DNA from: Bacteroidota bacterium
GTDB taxonomy: Bacteria > Bacteroidota > Rhodothermia > Rhodothermales > Rubricoccaceae
Direction of reading: 5' to 3'
Length of the DNA stretch: 36,493 bases
Assembly (NCBI GenBank): GCA_022561755.1
Contig: JADFQN010000013.1
Location: 1 to 36,493 of the forward strand
Positions within the stretch are counted from its first letter, which is position 1, and every line of letters starts with the position of its first letter. The notes under the pieces are model-generated. The model was given only the letters and a program-made list of their open reading frames with translations. It was not told the origin of the DNA and made no database searches. The position numbers and the translations under genes were made by a program. This document shows, piece after piece, positions 17,521 to 25,771 of the stretch.

Positions 17521-17576
17521 GAGTCTGTTGAATTTCGTTCTCTGTCGTAGGCCGCATGACTTATTTCAACAGCCTC
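17521..17576. repeat. Dispersed inverted-repeat element, copy D (short form)
   Basis: A 56-bp element with ends GAGTCTGTTGAATTTCG and ATTTCAACAGCCTC. The right end abuts the reverse-strand stop TAG (17577-17579) of the polytopic membrane protein. The same length and end structure occur in copy E. Confidence 0.78.
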
Positions 17577-19199
17577 CTAGGGGAGCCGATAAACGGCCCA
17601 GTCACCCGCACGGAAGGCGGGGCGAGTGGACGGTGGTGAGGCGGTGCGTGCGGCGTCAACGAGCGCCCACTCTGCGCCGAATTGGCGTGCGAGCTGCCGC
17701 CAGCCTACCTGGTCGTTCTCAGCGTAGGCGGCGTCGAGGGCTTCCAAAAAGCCGTGACCGTTCTCCGGCACCGGCATGGGAGCCACGGCAAGGGTTCTGC
17801 TAAGCCACACATCGATCCCGCCACGCTGGTACGGCGTCGGCTTGAAATTGATTACCACGTTCCGCCGCGCATGAGTTCTAAACGTTGTGTTCGATGGTGG
17901 GATGAGGAAAAGCGCATCGTTGGGCGTGCTGGCGCGTGCCCACGTTTCCACCTGGCTCAGATTTGAGGACGCGTAGGCCGCCGGCCCGTATCGCGATGTC
18001 GCCGGATGGAATCCGACTGCAACGGCGGCAATGGTCGCAAGTACAAACAATCCTACTGCGATCAGGCCTGCTATCCGCCGCTCCAGTACCCGCTCGCTGA
18101 ATGATCGTAAGAGCGTCGGCATTGCCCGCGCAGCCCACGCACCGACGAAGAGTGACAACAGCGTGCTTACCCACACCGTCAGTTTGAAAAGCTGGAGCTG
18201 GGCTACAAGAAACGTTGGTATCCCTTCGGTGAAGACCGTCGCCACGCACAGCAATCCTGCCACGACAACAAGGAAGCGGATGACGAACGTTGTGTGGTGA
18301 ACCCGCCCCGCCCGGTGCTGGGCCCACAGTGCTGCGAGCCCCACCGATAGGAGGAGAGTAAATCGGATGTAAGCACCGGACCCAAACGAGAACAGGAGGT
18401 AGTGGTGCGGCACCCGGAGCATGGCAAGGGCGTGAAACGTCGTGATACCAGGTACTGTTGGCCCCTCCATCGGCGGCGCGAGTATTGCCGGCAGAGCGAC
18501 TGGCGCTGCCACGGCTGCTGCGACGAGGCCGAACACCACAGCGTCTCGTACGGCGCCTGGGGAACGATCTCGTGCAGCCTCCCAGAGCGCAACGAGCCCC
18601 AGCACAGCCGTTGTCTGTACGCCCACCAGCATCTGCATCCATGCTGCAAGCCCTAGAAGTACGGCAGCCGCCAGGCGTCGGTTATTCACGAACAGCCACA
18701 GTGCCGGAAGTGCAAGCGCCCACGCGACATACTCGGGCACGAGGATACCGCCCGTGAGCCCGTTGCCGCCGAGCGTCCAGTACGGGAAAACCACGACGGC
18801 CAGAAACGTGCCGAGCGCAGCCCCAAGCCTGTCCGGCACGAACGCGTAGGCCAGCCGCCATACTGCCCAGCCTACTACGAGGAGCACCGCGACGTGCAGG
18901 AGCATGACGACGAACGGAAGGGGGATTACGACCCCGAATAACCGGAGAAGCTCCACAAACGCCGTCCGTACTGTCACTTCGCCCGATTGGCCCATCACGA
19001 ACCAGTCTCGCGTAAAGAGAGTTGGGTCCAGGCGATGGAGAACTTGGGGGATGAACTCGTCGTGATCGCTGCTGCCGAAAACGTAGCCCCAGCGCCAGAA
19101 GTGCAGGAGCCCCAGACCTAAAAGCAAGAAGAGCGGTGGACGCGCCGGCTCACGGCTCGGCTGGGCTGGGGGATGAGGAGCGGTGAGGTCGTCCGGCAC
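17577..19199 (-). CDS. Polytopic membrane protein with C-terminal soluble domain (DUF6798-like)
   Basis: About 540 residues with ten or so transmembrane helices, then a soluble C-terminal domain of ~130 residues. The N-terminal loop SSDHDEFIPQVLHRLDPTLFTRDWF after the first helix is the position where GT-C glycosyltransferase-like proteins carry acidic residues. The C-terminal segment DALFLIPPSNTTFRTHARR and VVINFKPTP resembles DUF6798-type membrane proteins of unknown function. A GT-C-like glycosyltransferase role is possible but not shown. The start is uncertain: GTG 19199 is used because the upstream in-frame ATG (19379) would read through repeat copy E and overlap the FemAB-like gene by about 90 bases. 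The stop codon TAG is immediately followed by repeat copy D. Confidence 0.75.
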   Translation of the reverse strand: MPDDLTAPHPPAQPSREPARPPLFLLLGLGLLHFWRWGYVFGSSDHDEFIPQVLHRLDPTLFTRDWFVMGQSGEVTVRTAFVELLRLFGVVIPLPFVVMLLHVAVLLVVGWAVWRLAYAFVPDRLGAALGTFLAVVVFPYWTLGGNGLTGGILVPEYVAWALALPALWLFVNNRRLAAAVLLGLAAWMQMLVGVQTTAVLGLVALWEAARDRSPGAVRDAVVFGLVAAAVAAPVALPAILAPPMEGPTVPGITTFHALAMLRVPHHYLLFSFGSGAYIRFTLLLSVGLAALWAQHRAGRVHHTTFVIRFLVVVAGLLCVATVFTEGIPTFLVAQLQLFKLTVWVSTLLSLFVGAWAARAMPTLLRSFSERVLERRIAGLIAVGLFVLATIAAVAVGFHPATSRYGPAAYASSNLSQVETWARASTPNDALFLIPPSNTTFRTHARRNVVINFKPTPYQRGGIDVWLSRTLAVAPMPVPENGHGFLEALDAAYAENDQVGWRQLARQFGAEWALVDAARTASPPSTRPAFRAGDWAVYRLP

Positions 19200-19234
19200 G
19201 AGGGGGCGGGTAGAGGATGGCGCTGATGAGTTAG

Positions 19235-19290
19235 GAGGCTGTTGAATTACGTGCGCCGTCGCAGGCAGAATGACGTATTTCAACAGCCTC
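19235..19290. repeat. Dispersed inverted-repeat element, copy E (short form)
   Basis: A 56-bp element: GAGGCTGTTGAATTACGT at the left and ACGTATTTCAACAGCCTC at the right. These are inverted over 18 bases with one mismatch, and both are flanked by TTAG. The right end directly abuts the reverse-strand stop TAA (19291-19293) of the FemAB-like gene. It is the cleanest copy and gives the family consensus. Confidence 0.85.
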
Positions 19291-20262
19291 TTAGCGGGGT
19301 GATCGTATCCGGTCCAGAACGCGCAGCAGTGGATGCGAGACGTGGCGCACGAGGAAATACGAGCGGAGCTCGGTGCCATACTTCCGCTTGAACTCGGCTA
19401 CGGAGGGTACGTTGGCGCCGGTAAAATCGAGCGAGGTGATGCCATCCTGTTTCAGCCTGGGCACAACGTCCGCGAGCAACACGCCCATGGCCGGCCCGGG
19501 CTTGCTTCCGGCGATCCAGTAATGCGCGGTTTGCCCATCGTGGGCGATAATGGCGACGGCTTCCGGTGAGCTGTCGTCATCCCGAGTAGCAGCGAACACG
19601 CGGACGAGGCCATCCTGCGCAAGCCGCCGAACCAGCGCTGTCAGCGTGCTTCTTGGCAGCCCCAGGGCCATTGCCTTGCGCTCGTAGCCGGCTTCCATGA
19701 GCGCGATTCCTGCCTCGGCTTGTTTCTGATCCTCCTCAATCCGGAATCGCTCGGCCTCCGTCCGAATCGTGTACCGAACGGATTTGGACCACGCTGCTAC
19801 AGGGTCATCCACCGTGAGATCGGCGACGTGGGTGTAGCGCGGTGTGACGGTCCAGCCCGCCCAGGCGAACGGACGCGCGTCCGTAATGGATGGGTGGAGT
19901 TGCAGCGTAACCTGATCGTAGGTGTCGGTAAGCCCGCGCAGCAGCACGTCTAGTGAGGAGCGCCGTTGATTAATCTCGGTCTCGTGGATCGTTCCGCTGA
20001 GGAGAGGGGAGAGCACCGGCGTTACGTGCGGCAGCGCCGCCGCTTTGAACGGGCCACGCCGCTTTTCAAAAACAGGGGCGGCCGCCTGCCAGCCCTGTCT
20101 GTCCGCCACCGCAGCTAGCCTTACGGGGTGCCCGAAAGCCCTGCCGATTGCCTCGACAAAGAGCGGGTGGGCGAACACATTTCGCTGGGGGCTGATCTCC
20201 CACAGATCCAGATACGCCGCCCGCGCAGCGGCATCGTCGAGAGCGAAGAAACGGGCGTTCAG
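19291..20262 (-). CDS. FemAB/GNAT-like acyltransferase
   Basis: The C-terminal half is a GNAT-type fold of the FemAB/BioF2-like group: SKSVRYTIRTEAERF, then AVAIIAHDGQTAHYWIAGS, and SLDFTGANVPSVAEFKRKYGTELRSYFLV, the typical closing segment (F-K-x-x-[FY]-G). Such enzymes transfer aminoacyl or acyl groups to peptidoglycan precursors or surface polymers; the substrate is unknown. The family's N-terminal motif (W-x..F..P-x-F) is present as YLDLWEISPQRNVFAHPLF, but it begins upstream of the first canonical start, GTG 20178, which would remove about 28 residues of it. No ATG, GTG or TTG is in frame between the upstream stop (about 20328) and 20178. I place the 5' end at CTG 20262 as a tentative non-canonical start. 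It follows hslU on the same strand. Confidence 0.78.
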   Translation of the reverse strand: MNARFFALDDAAARAAYLDLWEISPQRNVFAHPLFVEAIGRAFGHPVRLAAVADRQGWQAAAPVFEKRRGPFKAAALPHVTPVLSPLLSGTIHETEINQRRSSLDVLLRGLTDTYDQVTLQLHPSITDARPFAWAGWTVTPRYTHVADLTVDDPVAAWSKSVRYTIRTEAERFRIEEDQKQAEAGIALMEAGYERKAMALGLPRSTLTALVRRLAQDGLVRVFAATRDDDSSPEAVAIIAHDGQTAHYWIAGSKPGPAMGVLLADVVPRLKQDGITSLDFTGANVPSVAEFKRKYGTELRSYFLVRHVSHPLLRVLDRIRSPR

Positions 20263-20342
20263 AGGTGAATCAGTTAAATCCGTGCAGCAGCCGGAAGATA
20301 GGCTGCGCGACGACGATCCACGACCTCACCAAATACGGAGCG

Positions 20343-21785
20343 TTACAGGATGTACTGGCTGAGGTCGTGGTTCTTGACGATCGAGTCCAGCCGCTCGTTT
20401 ACGTAAGCCTCGTCTATCTCGATGGTGGTTGCGTCGAGGCCGTCCGGCAACTCGAAGAGTATCTCTTCGAGGAGCGTAGTCAGGACGGTATGGAGGCGCC
20501 GTGCGCCGATGTTCTCCACGTCCGCGTTGACGAGCGCCGCGATGTGCGCGATCTCGCGTACGGCCTCGTCCGTAAAGTTGACCTCCACACCTTCCGAGTC
20601 GAAAAGTGCCTTGTATTGCTTCAAGAGGGCGTTTTTCGGGATGGTCAGGATTTGGTAGAAGTCGTCCTCGGTGAGGCTGTTCAGCTCCACACGGATGGGA
20701 AAGCGGCCTTGCAGTTCCGGGATGAGATCGCTGGGCTTGGCTGAGTGGAACGCGCCCGAGGCCACGAACAGGATGTGGTCGGTTTTCACGACGCCGTGCT
20801 TGGTCATGACGGACGAGCCTTCTACGATGGGCAGCAGATCCCGCTGGACGCCCTCGCGGCTCACGTCCGGCCCACCGGTTTTCGCCGTCGTACGCCCCGC
20901 CACCTTGTCGATCTCATCAATGAAAACGATCCCTGCCTGCTCCACGCGGCGGATGGCTTCGGTCTTGGCGGCCTCGTGGTCAATCAGCTTCTGGGCTTCT
21001 TCCTGAACGAGCAATTCGAGGGCTTCGTCCACCTTTACTCGGCGCTTCTTCCGGCGCTGGCCGCCCAGGTTGCCGAGCATGTCCTGCAGGTTGATGCCCA
21101 TCTCTTCCAGGCCCATCGGTCCGAACATCTGCAGGGTGGGCGACTGGCTTTGGAATACATCGATTTCAACCTCGCGGCCGTTGAGCTCGCCGTCGCGGAG
21201 CATCGTTCGGAAGCGCTCGCGAGTGCGGGCACGCAGGTCGTCGGATTCGTGGCCTGCGCCGTCTCCTTCGGAGGGCGACGGGAGGTTGAAGCCTGAGCCC
21301 AGCGTAGGCCTCTGCTGCTTTTCGGTGCCCAACAGAACGTCCAGAAGCCGCTCTTCGGCCCGTTCCTGGGCCTTCTCCACCACGCGTTCCGCCTGCGCCT
21401 CCTTCTCGTGCGTCACCGCCAGATCTACGAGGTCGCGAATCATGGACTCCACGTCGCGCCCCACGTAGCCGACCTCGGTGAACTTGGTCGCTTCTACTTT
21501 GATGAACGGCGCATTGGCCAGCCTCGCCAGCCGTCGGGCGATCTCCGTTTTGCCCACGCCCGTCGGCCCGATCATGATAATGTTGTTGGGCATGATCTCG
21601 TCCCGCATGTCCTCCGGCGCGTTGAGGCGGCGCCACCGGTTGCGGAGGGCGATGGCGACGCTCTTCTTGGCGTCGTCCTGGCCAATGATGTATTTGTCCA
21701 ACTCAGCGACAATCTGGCGCGGTGTCAGTTCGCGGTCGGCTGTCTCAAGTTCGGGGTGAACCGAGATGGGTTCGGTTTCAGGCAT
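20343..21785 (-). CDS. hslU: ATP-dependent protease ATPase subunit HslU
   Basis: A 480-residue AAA+ unfoldase. The start ATG 21785 gives [14 protein letters not shown] followed by the family N-terminus [22 protein letters not shown]. Walker A is GPTGVGKT (73-80), Walker [11 protein letters not shown], and the pore loop region [16 protein letters not shown] is present. The inserted I domain (Glu/Arg-rich, ~110-240) and the conserved C-terminus ending in SQYIL, which docks into HslV, are intact. HslU unfolds substrates and feeds them into the HslV peptidase chamber in the cytosol. It is separated from hslV by a NYN-domain gene, unlike the usual adjacent hslV-hslU pair. A strong hairpin lies in its leader. 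Confidence 0.98.
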   Translation of the reverse strand: MPETEPISVHPELETADRELTPRQIVAELDKYIIGQDDAKKSVAIALRNRWRRLNAPEDMRDEIMPNNIIMIGPTGVGKTEIARRLARLANAPFIKVEATKFTEVGYVGRDVESMIRDLVDLAVTHEKEAQAERVVEKAQERAEERLLDVLLGTEKQQRPTLGSGFNLPSPSEGDGAGHESDDLRARTRERFRTMLRDGELNGREVEIDVFQSQSPTLQMFGPMGLEEMGINLQDMLGNLGGQRRKKRRVKVDEALELLVQEEAQKLIDHEAAKTEAIRRVEQAGIVFIDEIDKVAGRTTAKTGGPDVSREGVQRDLLPIVEGSSVMTKHGVVKTDHILFVASGAFHSAKPSDLIPELQGRFPIRVELNSLTEDDFYQILTIPKNALLKQYKALFDSEGVEVNFTDEAVREIAHIAALVNADVENIGARRLHTVLTTLLEEILFELPDGLDATTIEIDEAYVNERLDSIVKNHDLSQYIL

Positions 21786-21833
21786 TTTGAGGGGGTAGCG
21801 CGGGGGAGAACGCGGAGCAAAAACGCGGGAGAT

Positions 21834-21867
21834 GCACGTGCCCGGCCTCTTCAGACCGGGCACGTGC
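21834..21867 (-). promoter_or_regulatory. Strong hairpin in the hslU leader / downstream of the NYN gene
   Basis: A 12-bp perfect stem GCACGTGCCCGG (21834-21845) with CCGGGCACGTGC (21856-21867) and a 10-base loop. It lies 49 bases after the NYN gene stop and 49 bases before the hslU start, on the same transcript strand. No T-run follows directly; a T5 is about 16 bases beyond. It may be a partial terminator or an mRNA processing/stability element that sets the HslU:NYN ratio. Confidence 0.6.
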
Positions 21868-21915
21868 TGGCTTGATCAATCAGTACGGAGGAACGTGTGC
21901 TGGGGTTCGCCCCTG

Positions 21916-22902
21916 TCAGACTTCTTCCTCTACCGCTTTAACGTCTTCTTCTCCCTCCGCACTTTGTTCACCATCGTCGTAGCTCTCTATTTCGCCGTAC
22001 TCCGATTCAAACCGGGTACCGTCGAACGTTGTGCCTTGCTCATCGAGTTCTTCCTTGATCTCGATAACGGATGGGTGTTCGCCATTGACGATGAGGACGG
22101 TGTAGTCGTACGGCATGCCTCGGCGGCGTTCCAGGCGAACGGCTCCACACTCCTCCAAATCGCCGATCAGCGACTTCGGGTCGTGGTCGTCAGTGTCGCC
22201 GATCTCTTCGGAGAGTTTGCGGAGCAACGGCGTCAGATAGACCTCTTCGTACTGGCCGAAGAATCGCTCAATGACTTCCAGCGCCTCGATATCGATGTCG
22301 TACGGCACGTCCTTAATCTCCTCGAACTCGGTCGTGGCTTCGGGCGTCCGCGTCTCGTCTTCGTCAATGAGGTGCTCGCGGGCGGATTCGCTCAGTAACT
22401 CAGTGGCATCCACGTAATCGCCGGAGGCTGTGTTCTCGAGCAGGTACGCCGACAGGTGGCCGCGGAAGGACACCATGATGACGCGGCGCCCCGCGGCCTG
22501 AAGCGCCTGCACGACCGGGGCATAGTCGCGGTCGCCCGAGAACAATACGACGGTGTCGGTTTCGGCCTGCGTCTCCACGACGGACATCGCGTCGATGGCA
22601 AGCTGGAGGTCGGTAGTGTTGCGGTGCATCGTGGAAGGCACGTAGAACGGCTGGATGCCGTGCAGATACAACGCCCGCTGGACGTGGCGGATGTGCTCGT
22701 CGAGGCCGCCGAAGTCCGCGTAGGCAAAGCCGCGCGCGAGGCGGATGCCCCGGGCCTCCAGCATCGCGCGCAGGTTCTCGATCATCTCGGCTGCGCTGTC
22801 ACCAGGCTGAGCCGGGTACTGAAGCCGGTGCTTGAGATAGTAGTACAGGTTCTGATAGTCGATCAGGACCGTTGCGGATCGGGTAAATGGAGTTGTGTTC
22901 AT
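21916..22902 (-). CDS. NYN (PIN-like) domain ribonuclease-family protein
   Basis: A 328-residue protein whose first ~175 residues form a NYN domain of the LabA/DUF88 type. The acidic residues that would bind Mg2+ are visible: Asp15 in VLIDYQNLYYY, Asp98 and Asp104 in TTDLQLAIDAM, and Asp124 and Asp126 in FSGDRDYAPVV. NYN proteins are predicted or shown single-strand ribonucleases. Residues ~205-275 look like a winged-helix (EALEVIERFFGQYEEVYLTPLLRKL...SLIGDLEECGAVRLERR), a common partner for RNA or DNA binding, and the tail is strongly acidic. It lies between hslV (52 bases upstream) and hslU (about 130 bases downstream) on the same strand, so all three are likely co-expressed. Confidence 0.9.
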   Translation of the reverse strand: MNTTPFTRSATVLIDYQNLYYYLKHRLQYPAQPGDSAAEMIENLRAMLEARGIRLARGFAYADFGGLDEHIRHVQRALYLHGIQPFYVPSTMHRNTTDLQLAIDAMSVVETQAETDTVVLFSGDRDYAPVVQALQAAGRRVIMVSFRGHLSAYLLENTASGDYVDATELLSESAREHLIDEDETRTPEATTEFEEIKDVPYDIDIEALEVIERFFGQYEEVYLTPLLRKLSEEIGDTDDHDPKSLIGDLEECGAVRLERRRGMPYDYTVLIVNGEHPSVIEIKEELDEQGTTFDGTRFESEYGEIESYDDGEQSAEGEEDVKAVEEEV

Positions 22903-22954
22903 TGGTAGGGAAGTTTAGTGGGTTGTTGTGTGGTTGATAAGTGGTTTGCCGTGC

Positions 22955-23557
22955 CTACAGTTCGTCGGCTACGGGTTCGGGCTCCGCCTCCAGTTCGAGG
23001 ATGGTGAGCTCGTGGTTGGTGTAGATGCAGATGTCGGCGGCAATGTGGAGGCCTTCCTCAACGATTTCGCGCGCCGAAAGCTGCGGGCTGTGCTTGAGCA
23101 TGGCGCGCGCTGCAGCGAGGGCATAGGGCGCTCCGGAGCCGATGGCCAGCACGTTGTCATCCGGCTCTATCACATCGCCGGTGCCGGAAATGAGGAACAT
23201 TTGTTCGGAGCTGGCTACGGCCAATAGCGCTTCGAGGCGGCGCAGGTAGCGGTCGGTGCGCCAGTCCTTGGCGAGTTCTACGGCGGAACGCGCCAGGTTG
23301 CCGCCGTAGCTCTGGAGCTTGGCCTCAAACCGCTCGAAAAGCGTGAAGGCGTCGGCAGTGGCGCCGGCAAACCCGGCCAGGATCTTTCCGTCGTGCAGCG
23401 GGCGCACTTTTCGAGCCCGGTGCTTCAGCACCGTGTCCTTCATCGTGGCCTGCCCGTCGGCACCGAGTGCTACCTTGCCGTCGTGGCGAACACCTAGTAC
23501 CGTGGTGGAGCGGATACGAGCAGACCGTGTTTCTGTCGGCGAGTCCAAAATCCTCAA
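22955..23557 (-). CDS. hslV: ATP-dependent protease peptidase subunit HslV
   Basis: About 200 residues with the N-terminal nucleophile core [21 protein letters not shown]. The catalytic Thr is exposed after removal of a propeptide of about 17 residues (ending in RIRS). Also visible are [28 protein letters not shown] and [15 protein letters not shown], all conserved in HslV. HslV forms a double hexamer capped by HslU. The start is a TTG at 23557 (a second TTG at 23548 is possible); no ATG is in frame, and the propeptide is longer than the few residues found in enterobacteria. It is the first gene of the hslV-NYN-hslU run. A tandem 14-bp repeat lies just upstream. Confidence 0.96.
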   Translation of the reverse strand: MRILDSPTETRSARIRSTTVLGVRHDGKVALGADGQATMKDTVLKHRARKVRPLHDGKILAGFAGATADAFTLFERFEAKLQSYGGNLARSAVELAKDWRTDRYLRRLEALLAVASSEQMFLISGTGDVIEPDDNVLAIGSGAPYALAAARAMLKHSPQLSAREIVEEGLHIAADICIYTNHELTILELEAEPEPVADEL

Positions 23558-23596
23558 TGTCTATAGGTGATGATTCTATCGAACCGAATCGATCGT

Positions 23597-23624
23597 ACTG
23601 CTTCAAACGAACTGCTTCAAACGC
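23597..23624. promoter_or_regulatory. Tandem 14-bp direct repeat upstream of hslV
   Basis: ACTGCTTCAAACGA (23597-23610) is followed directly by ACTGCTTCAAACGC (23611-23624), 13 of 14 identical. It sits 40-67 bases upstream of the hslV start codon, in the position of a promoter or operator. It could be a binding site for a regulator of hslV-NYN-hslU, or a chance slippage duplication. Confidence 0.4.
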
Positions 23625-23825
23625 TACGTGTGTGGGACGACGGGGCAGCCGGAATTATCGGAGGCGGATTCAACGCCGCGATTCTTGCCCCGTGATTTCT
23701 AAAACGCAAGATACACCAGACGAAGGATTCAGGATAGGTGGAAATACAAGAGCGGAAGTGCGCCGTGCAGACCATGACCGGTGAGATTTTGCAGCGGATG
23801 TTGCCGCGAAGCCGGTGTTCCGGCG
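23625..23825. other. Non-coding interval between dacB and hslV
   Basis: With the tandem repeat just described, this makes a 268-base gap from dacB's stop to hslV's start. Short frames here have no recognisable product or start signal. I see no further structure. Confidence 0.5.
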
Positions 23826-25319
23826 CTATCGACCCGCGAAGTCTGCCAGCAGTTCCACCACGTCGTCTTGCGCCTCGCTCACGCGGCTCGTGCGTGTGGC
23901 GTAGTGGTTGCAGAGGATGGAAAAAGCGATGGGGTTGCCGGATGCTGCCGTCACGTAACCCGAAAGGGTCCGCACGCCGTTGATGTAGCCGGTCTTCGCA
24001 CGGACGTTGCCGCGCGCGTCTCCGCTCGGGTAGCGCCCGGACAGCGTACCGCTTCGGCCGCCCAATGGTAGCGAATCGTAGAAAGCAGCACGTACTGAAG
24101 AGTCTGAGTGCGTGTGCATGTAGCCGAGCAAAGCTACCAGCGCCCGCGGCGTCACGCGGTTCATGAACGAGAGGCCGGAGCCGTCCACCATCTGCAACTC
24201 GTCCTTGTCAATGCCCGCTTCGGTCAGCATGGAGCGTATGGCCAGGACCCCAGCCTCCACGGAGCCCGGCTCGGCCTCGCTGCCGTGGTAGCGGTGGACG
24301 CCGAGTGTGCGTAGCAGGTGCTCCGCGAACAGGTTGACGCTCTTCCGATTGGTCACCTCGACAATCTCCACCAGCAAAGGAGACGTTGCCGAGGCCACGC
24401 GATCCAGTTGCAGGTAGCTGGGAGGGGAGGGGAGGTCGTCCGCGTCTATGGCGCGGCCTTCCACACCGATGCCTTCGCGGAGGAGCACGAGACGCAGCAT
24501 GTGGGCGGCGTACTGAGTGGGATTGTGAATGGCGAGGGCCTCGGTGTCTCTGCGGCCCGCAGCAACTTCCGTGGTGATCGTGAACCGGTTGCCGCTCAGC
24601 TCGCGAGCATAGCCTTCGTGGGTGGAGTTCCCGGATGCCAGCGTCCGGCTCTGATTGTCTACGCGGATGTAATCGGTCTCGATGGGTTGCCACGAAACCG
24701 CCGCCCGGCTGCCCGGCGACGTGCCACGCACGGTCATGTTTATAGTGCCTTCGCGGAAGGTGAGCCCGCTGGTCTCGGCGCCGTAGTCGTACACGAGGTC
24801 ATCCCACGCCCAGCCGAGCCCGTACGGCACGTCATCGAACACGTTGTCATCCCCGATCACGTTTCCTGTGATGTAACTGATGCCGCGGCCTTTTAGCGCA
24901 TCAGCCCATCGCCGGAAAACCCGCAGCGGATCGTCGCTGCCAAAGCGTGTACTTCCGAGCGTCGGATCCCCCGAACCCCTGATGATGAGGTTGCCGACCA
25001 GTGTAGTACCCCGAACCTCGCCATCGAGGTAGAGCCCGGTTGTGTACCGGAAGTCGGGGCCGAGGCCATCCAGCGCGGCGGCCGTCGTGATCAGCTTTAG
25101 ATTGGAGGCCGGGAGAAAGCGTTTGTCCGCGTTGCGGGCGTAAACCGTTCGCCCGGTCTCCAGATCAACGGCCAGCACGCCCCAGAAGGCTTCCTCGAAA
25201 GCGGCCGCGTCGAGCACCGCGTCGATGCGGCGGGCCAGATCCTCCGGTGTGGTGGTGCGCTGGGCGTGGGCCGAAACGCAAACCAGAAGGGTGATTAGTA
25301 GAATGGAAGCGGGGCGCAT
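23826..25319 (-). CDS. dacB: D-alanyl-D-alanine carboxypeptidase/endopeptidase (PBP4 type)
   Basis: A 497-residue class C penicillin-binding protein, exported by the signal peptide MRPASILLITLLVCVSAHAQ (start ATG 25319; an upstream ATG at 25367 adds 16 residues ahead of it). The active-site motifs are SxxK at Ser72-Lys75 (ASNLKLITT), SxN as RKSVNLFAEHLL, and KTG in RAKTGYINGVRTLSGYV. The insert between the SxxK and SxN motifs is typical of PBP4/DacB (PF02113). It removes terminal D-Ala or cuts DD-cross-links in periplasmic peptidoglycan and complements the other wall genes of the window. It is a single gene, divergent from the small ribbon-helix-helix gene. Confidence 0.96.
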   Translation of the reverse strand: MRPASILLITLLVCVSAHAQRTTTPEDLARRIDAVLDAAAFEEAFWGVLAVDLETGRTVYARNADKRFLPASNLKLITTAAALDGLGPDFRYTTGLYLDGEVRGTTLVGNLIIRGSGDPTLGSTRFGSDDPLRVFRRWADALKGRGISYITGNVIGDDNVFDDVPYGLGWAWDDLVYDYGAETSGLTFREGTINMTVRGTSPGSRAAVSWQPIETDYIRVDNQSRTLASGNSTHEGYARELSGNRFTITTEVAAGRRDTEALAIHNPTQYAAHMLRLVLLREGIGVEGRAIDADDLPSPPSYLQLDRVASATSPLLVEIVEVTNRKSVNLFAEHLLRTLGVHRYHGSEAEPGSVEAGVLAIRSMLTEAGIDKDELQMVDGSGLSFMNRVTPRALVALLGYMHTHSDSSVRAAFYDSLPLGGRSGTLSGRYPSGDARGNVRAKTGYINGVRTLSGYVTAASGNPIAFSILCNHYATRTSRVSEAQDDVVELLADFAGR

Positions 25320-25469
25320 GACTAGATCCAGCGTGGTGTACGTTGTACGGCGCCACTCTGCTTTCATTGAATAAGCGGATTGGTTGGTCGGTCAGTCATG
25401 GTCCTATCTTTCGGCACACGGTTACATGCGACTCTGCGCGGCGTCAATGTAGCCTGAGATAACAAACCC

Positions 25470-25709
25470 ATGAGTACGCTCAGTCTCCGACTTCCCGATT
25501 CACTCCACAAAAAGATCCGAGAGCTTGCCTCCGAGGAGGGGGTCTCGATCAATCAGTTTATTACGTTTGCAGCGCTGGAAAAAGTGTCAACTCTTCTCGC
25601 TGTGGACTACCTGAAAGAGAGGGCGCAGAGCGGCGATCGCCACGTGTTCGACGCGGTGTTGGCCGAGGTGCCGGATGTTGAGCCCAACGCGTCAGATCGT
25701 ATCGATTAG
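25470..25709 (+). CDS. HicB/Arc-like ribbon-helix-helix antitoxin-type protein (no partner toxin visible)
   Basis: A 79-residue protein. LSLRLPDSLHKKIRELASEEGVSINQFITFAALEKVS is a ribbon-helix-helix fold: a beta strand (LSLRLPDSL), helix A (KKIRELASEEG) and helix B (SINQFITFAALEKVS), very close to the C-terminal DNA-binding part of HicB-type antitoxins. The acidic C-terminal ~30 residues could bind a toxin. No HicA-like, RelE-like or PIN toxin frame is adjacent: 25710-25771 is too short and the next gene is mreC in the opposite orientation. So it is either an orphan antitoxin or a stand-alone regulator. Confidence 0.82.
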   Translation: MSTLSLRLPDSLHKKIRELASEEGVSINQFITFAALEKVSTLLAVDYLKERAQSGDRHVFDAVLAEVPDVEPNASDRID

Positions 25710-25771
25710 CGCGAGCTGTACCCACATCTTGCACCGATCGATGGACGAGTCGTTATTGCCGCATCCGCCGG

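Noticed and set aside
19200-19379. N-terminal extension of the polytopic membrane protein from ATG 19379
   Set aside because: It would translate through repeat copy E and overlap the FemAB-like gene; the extension lacks protein-like features.
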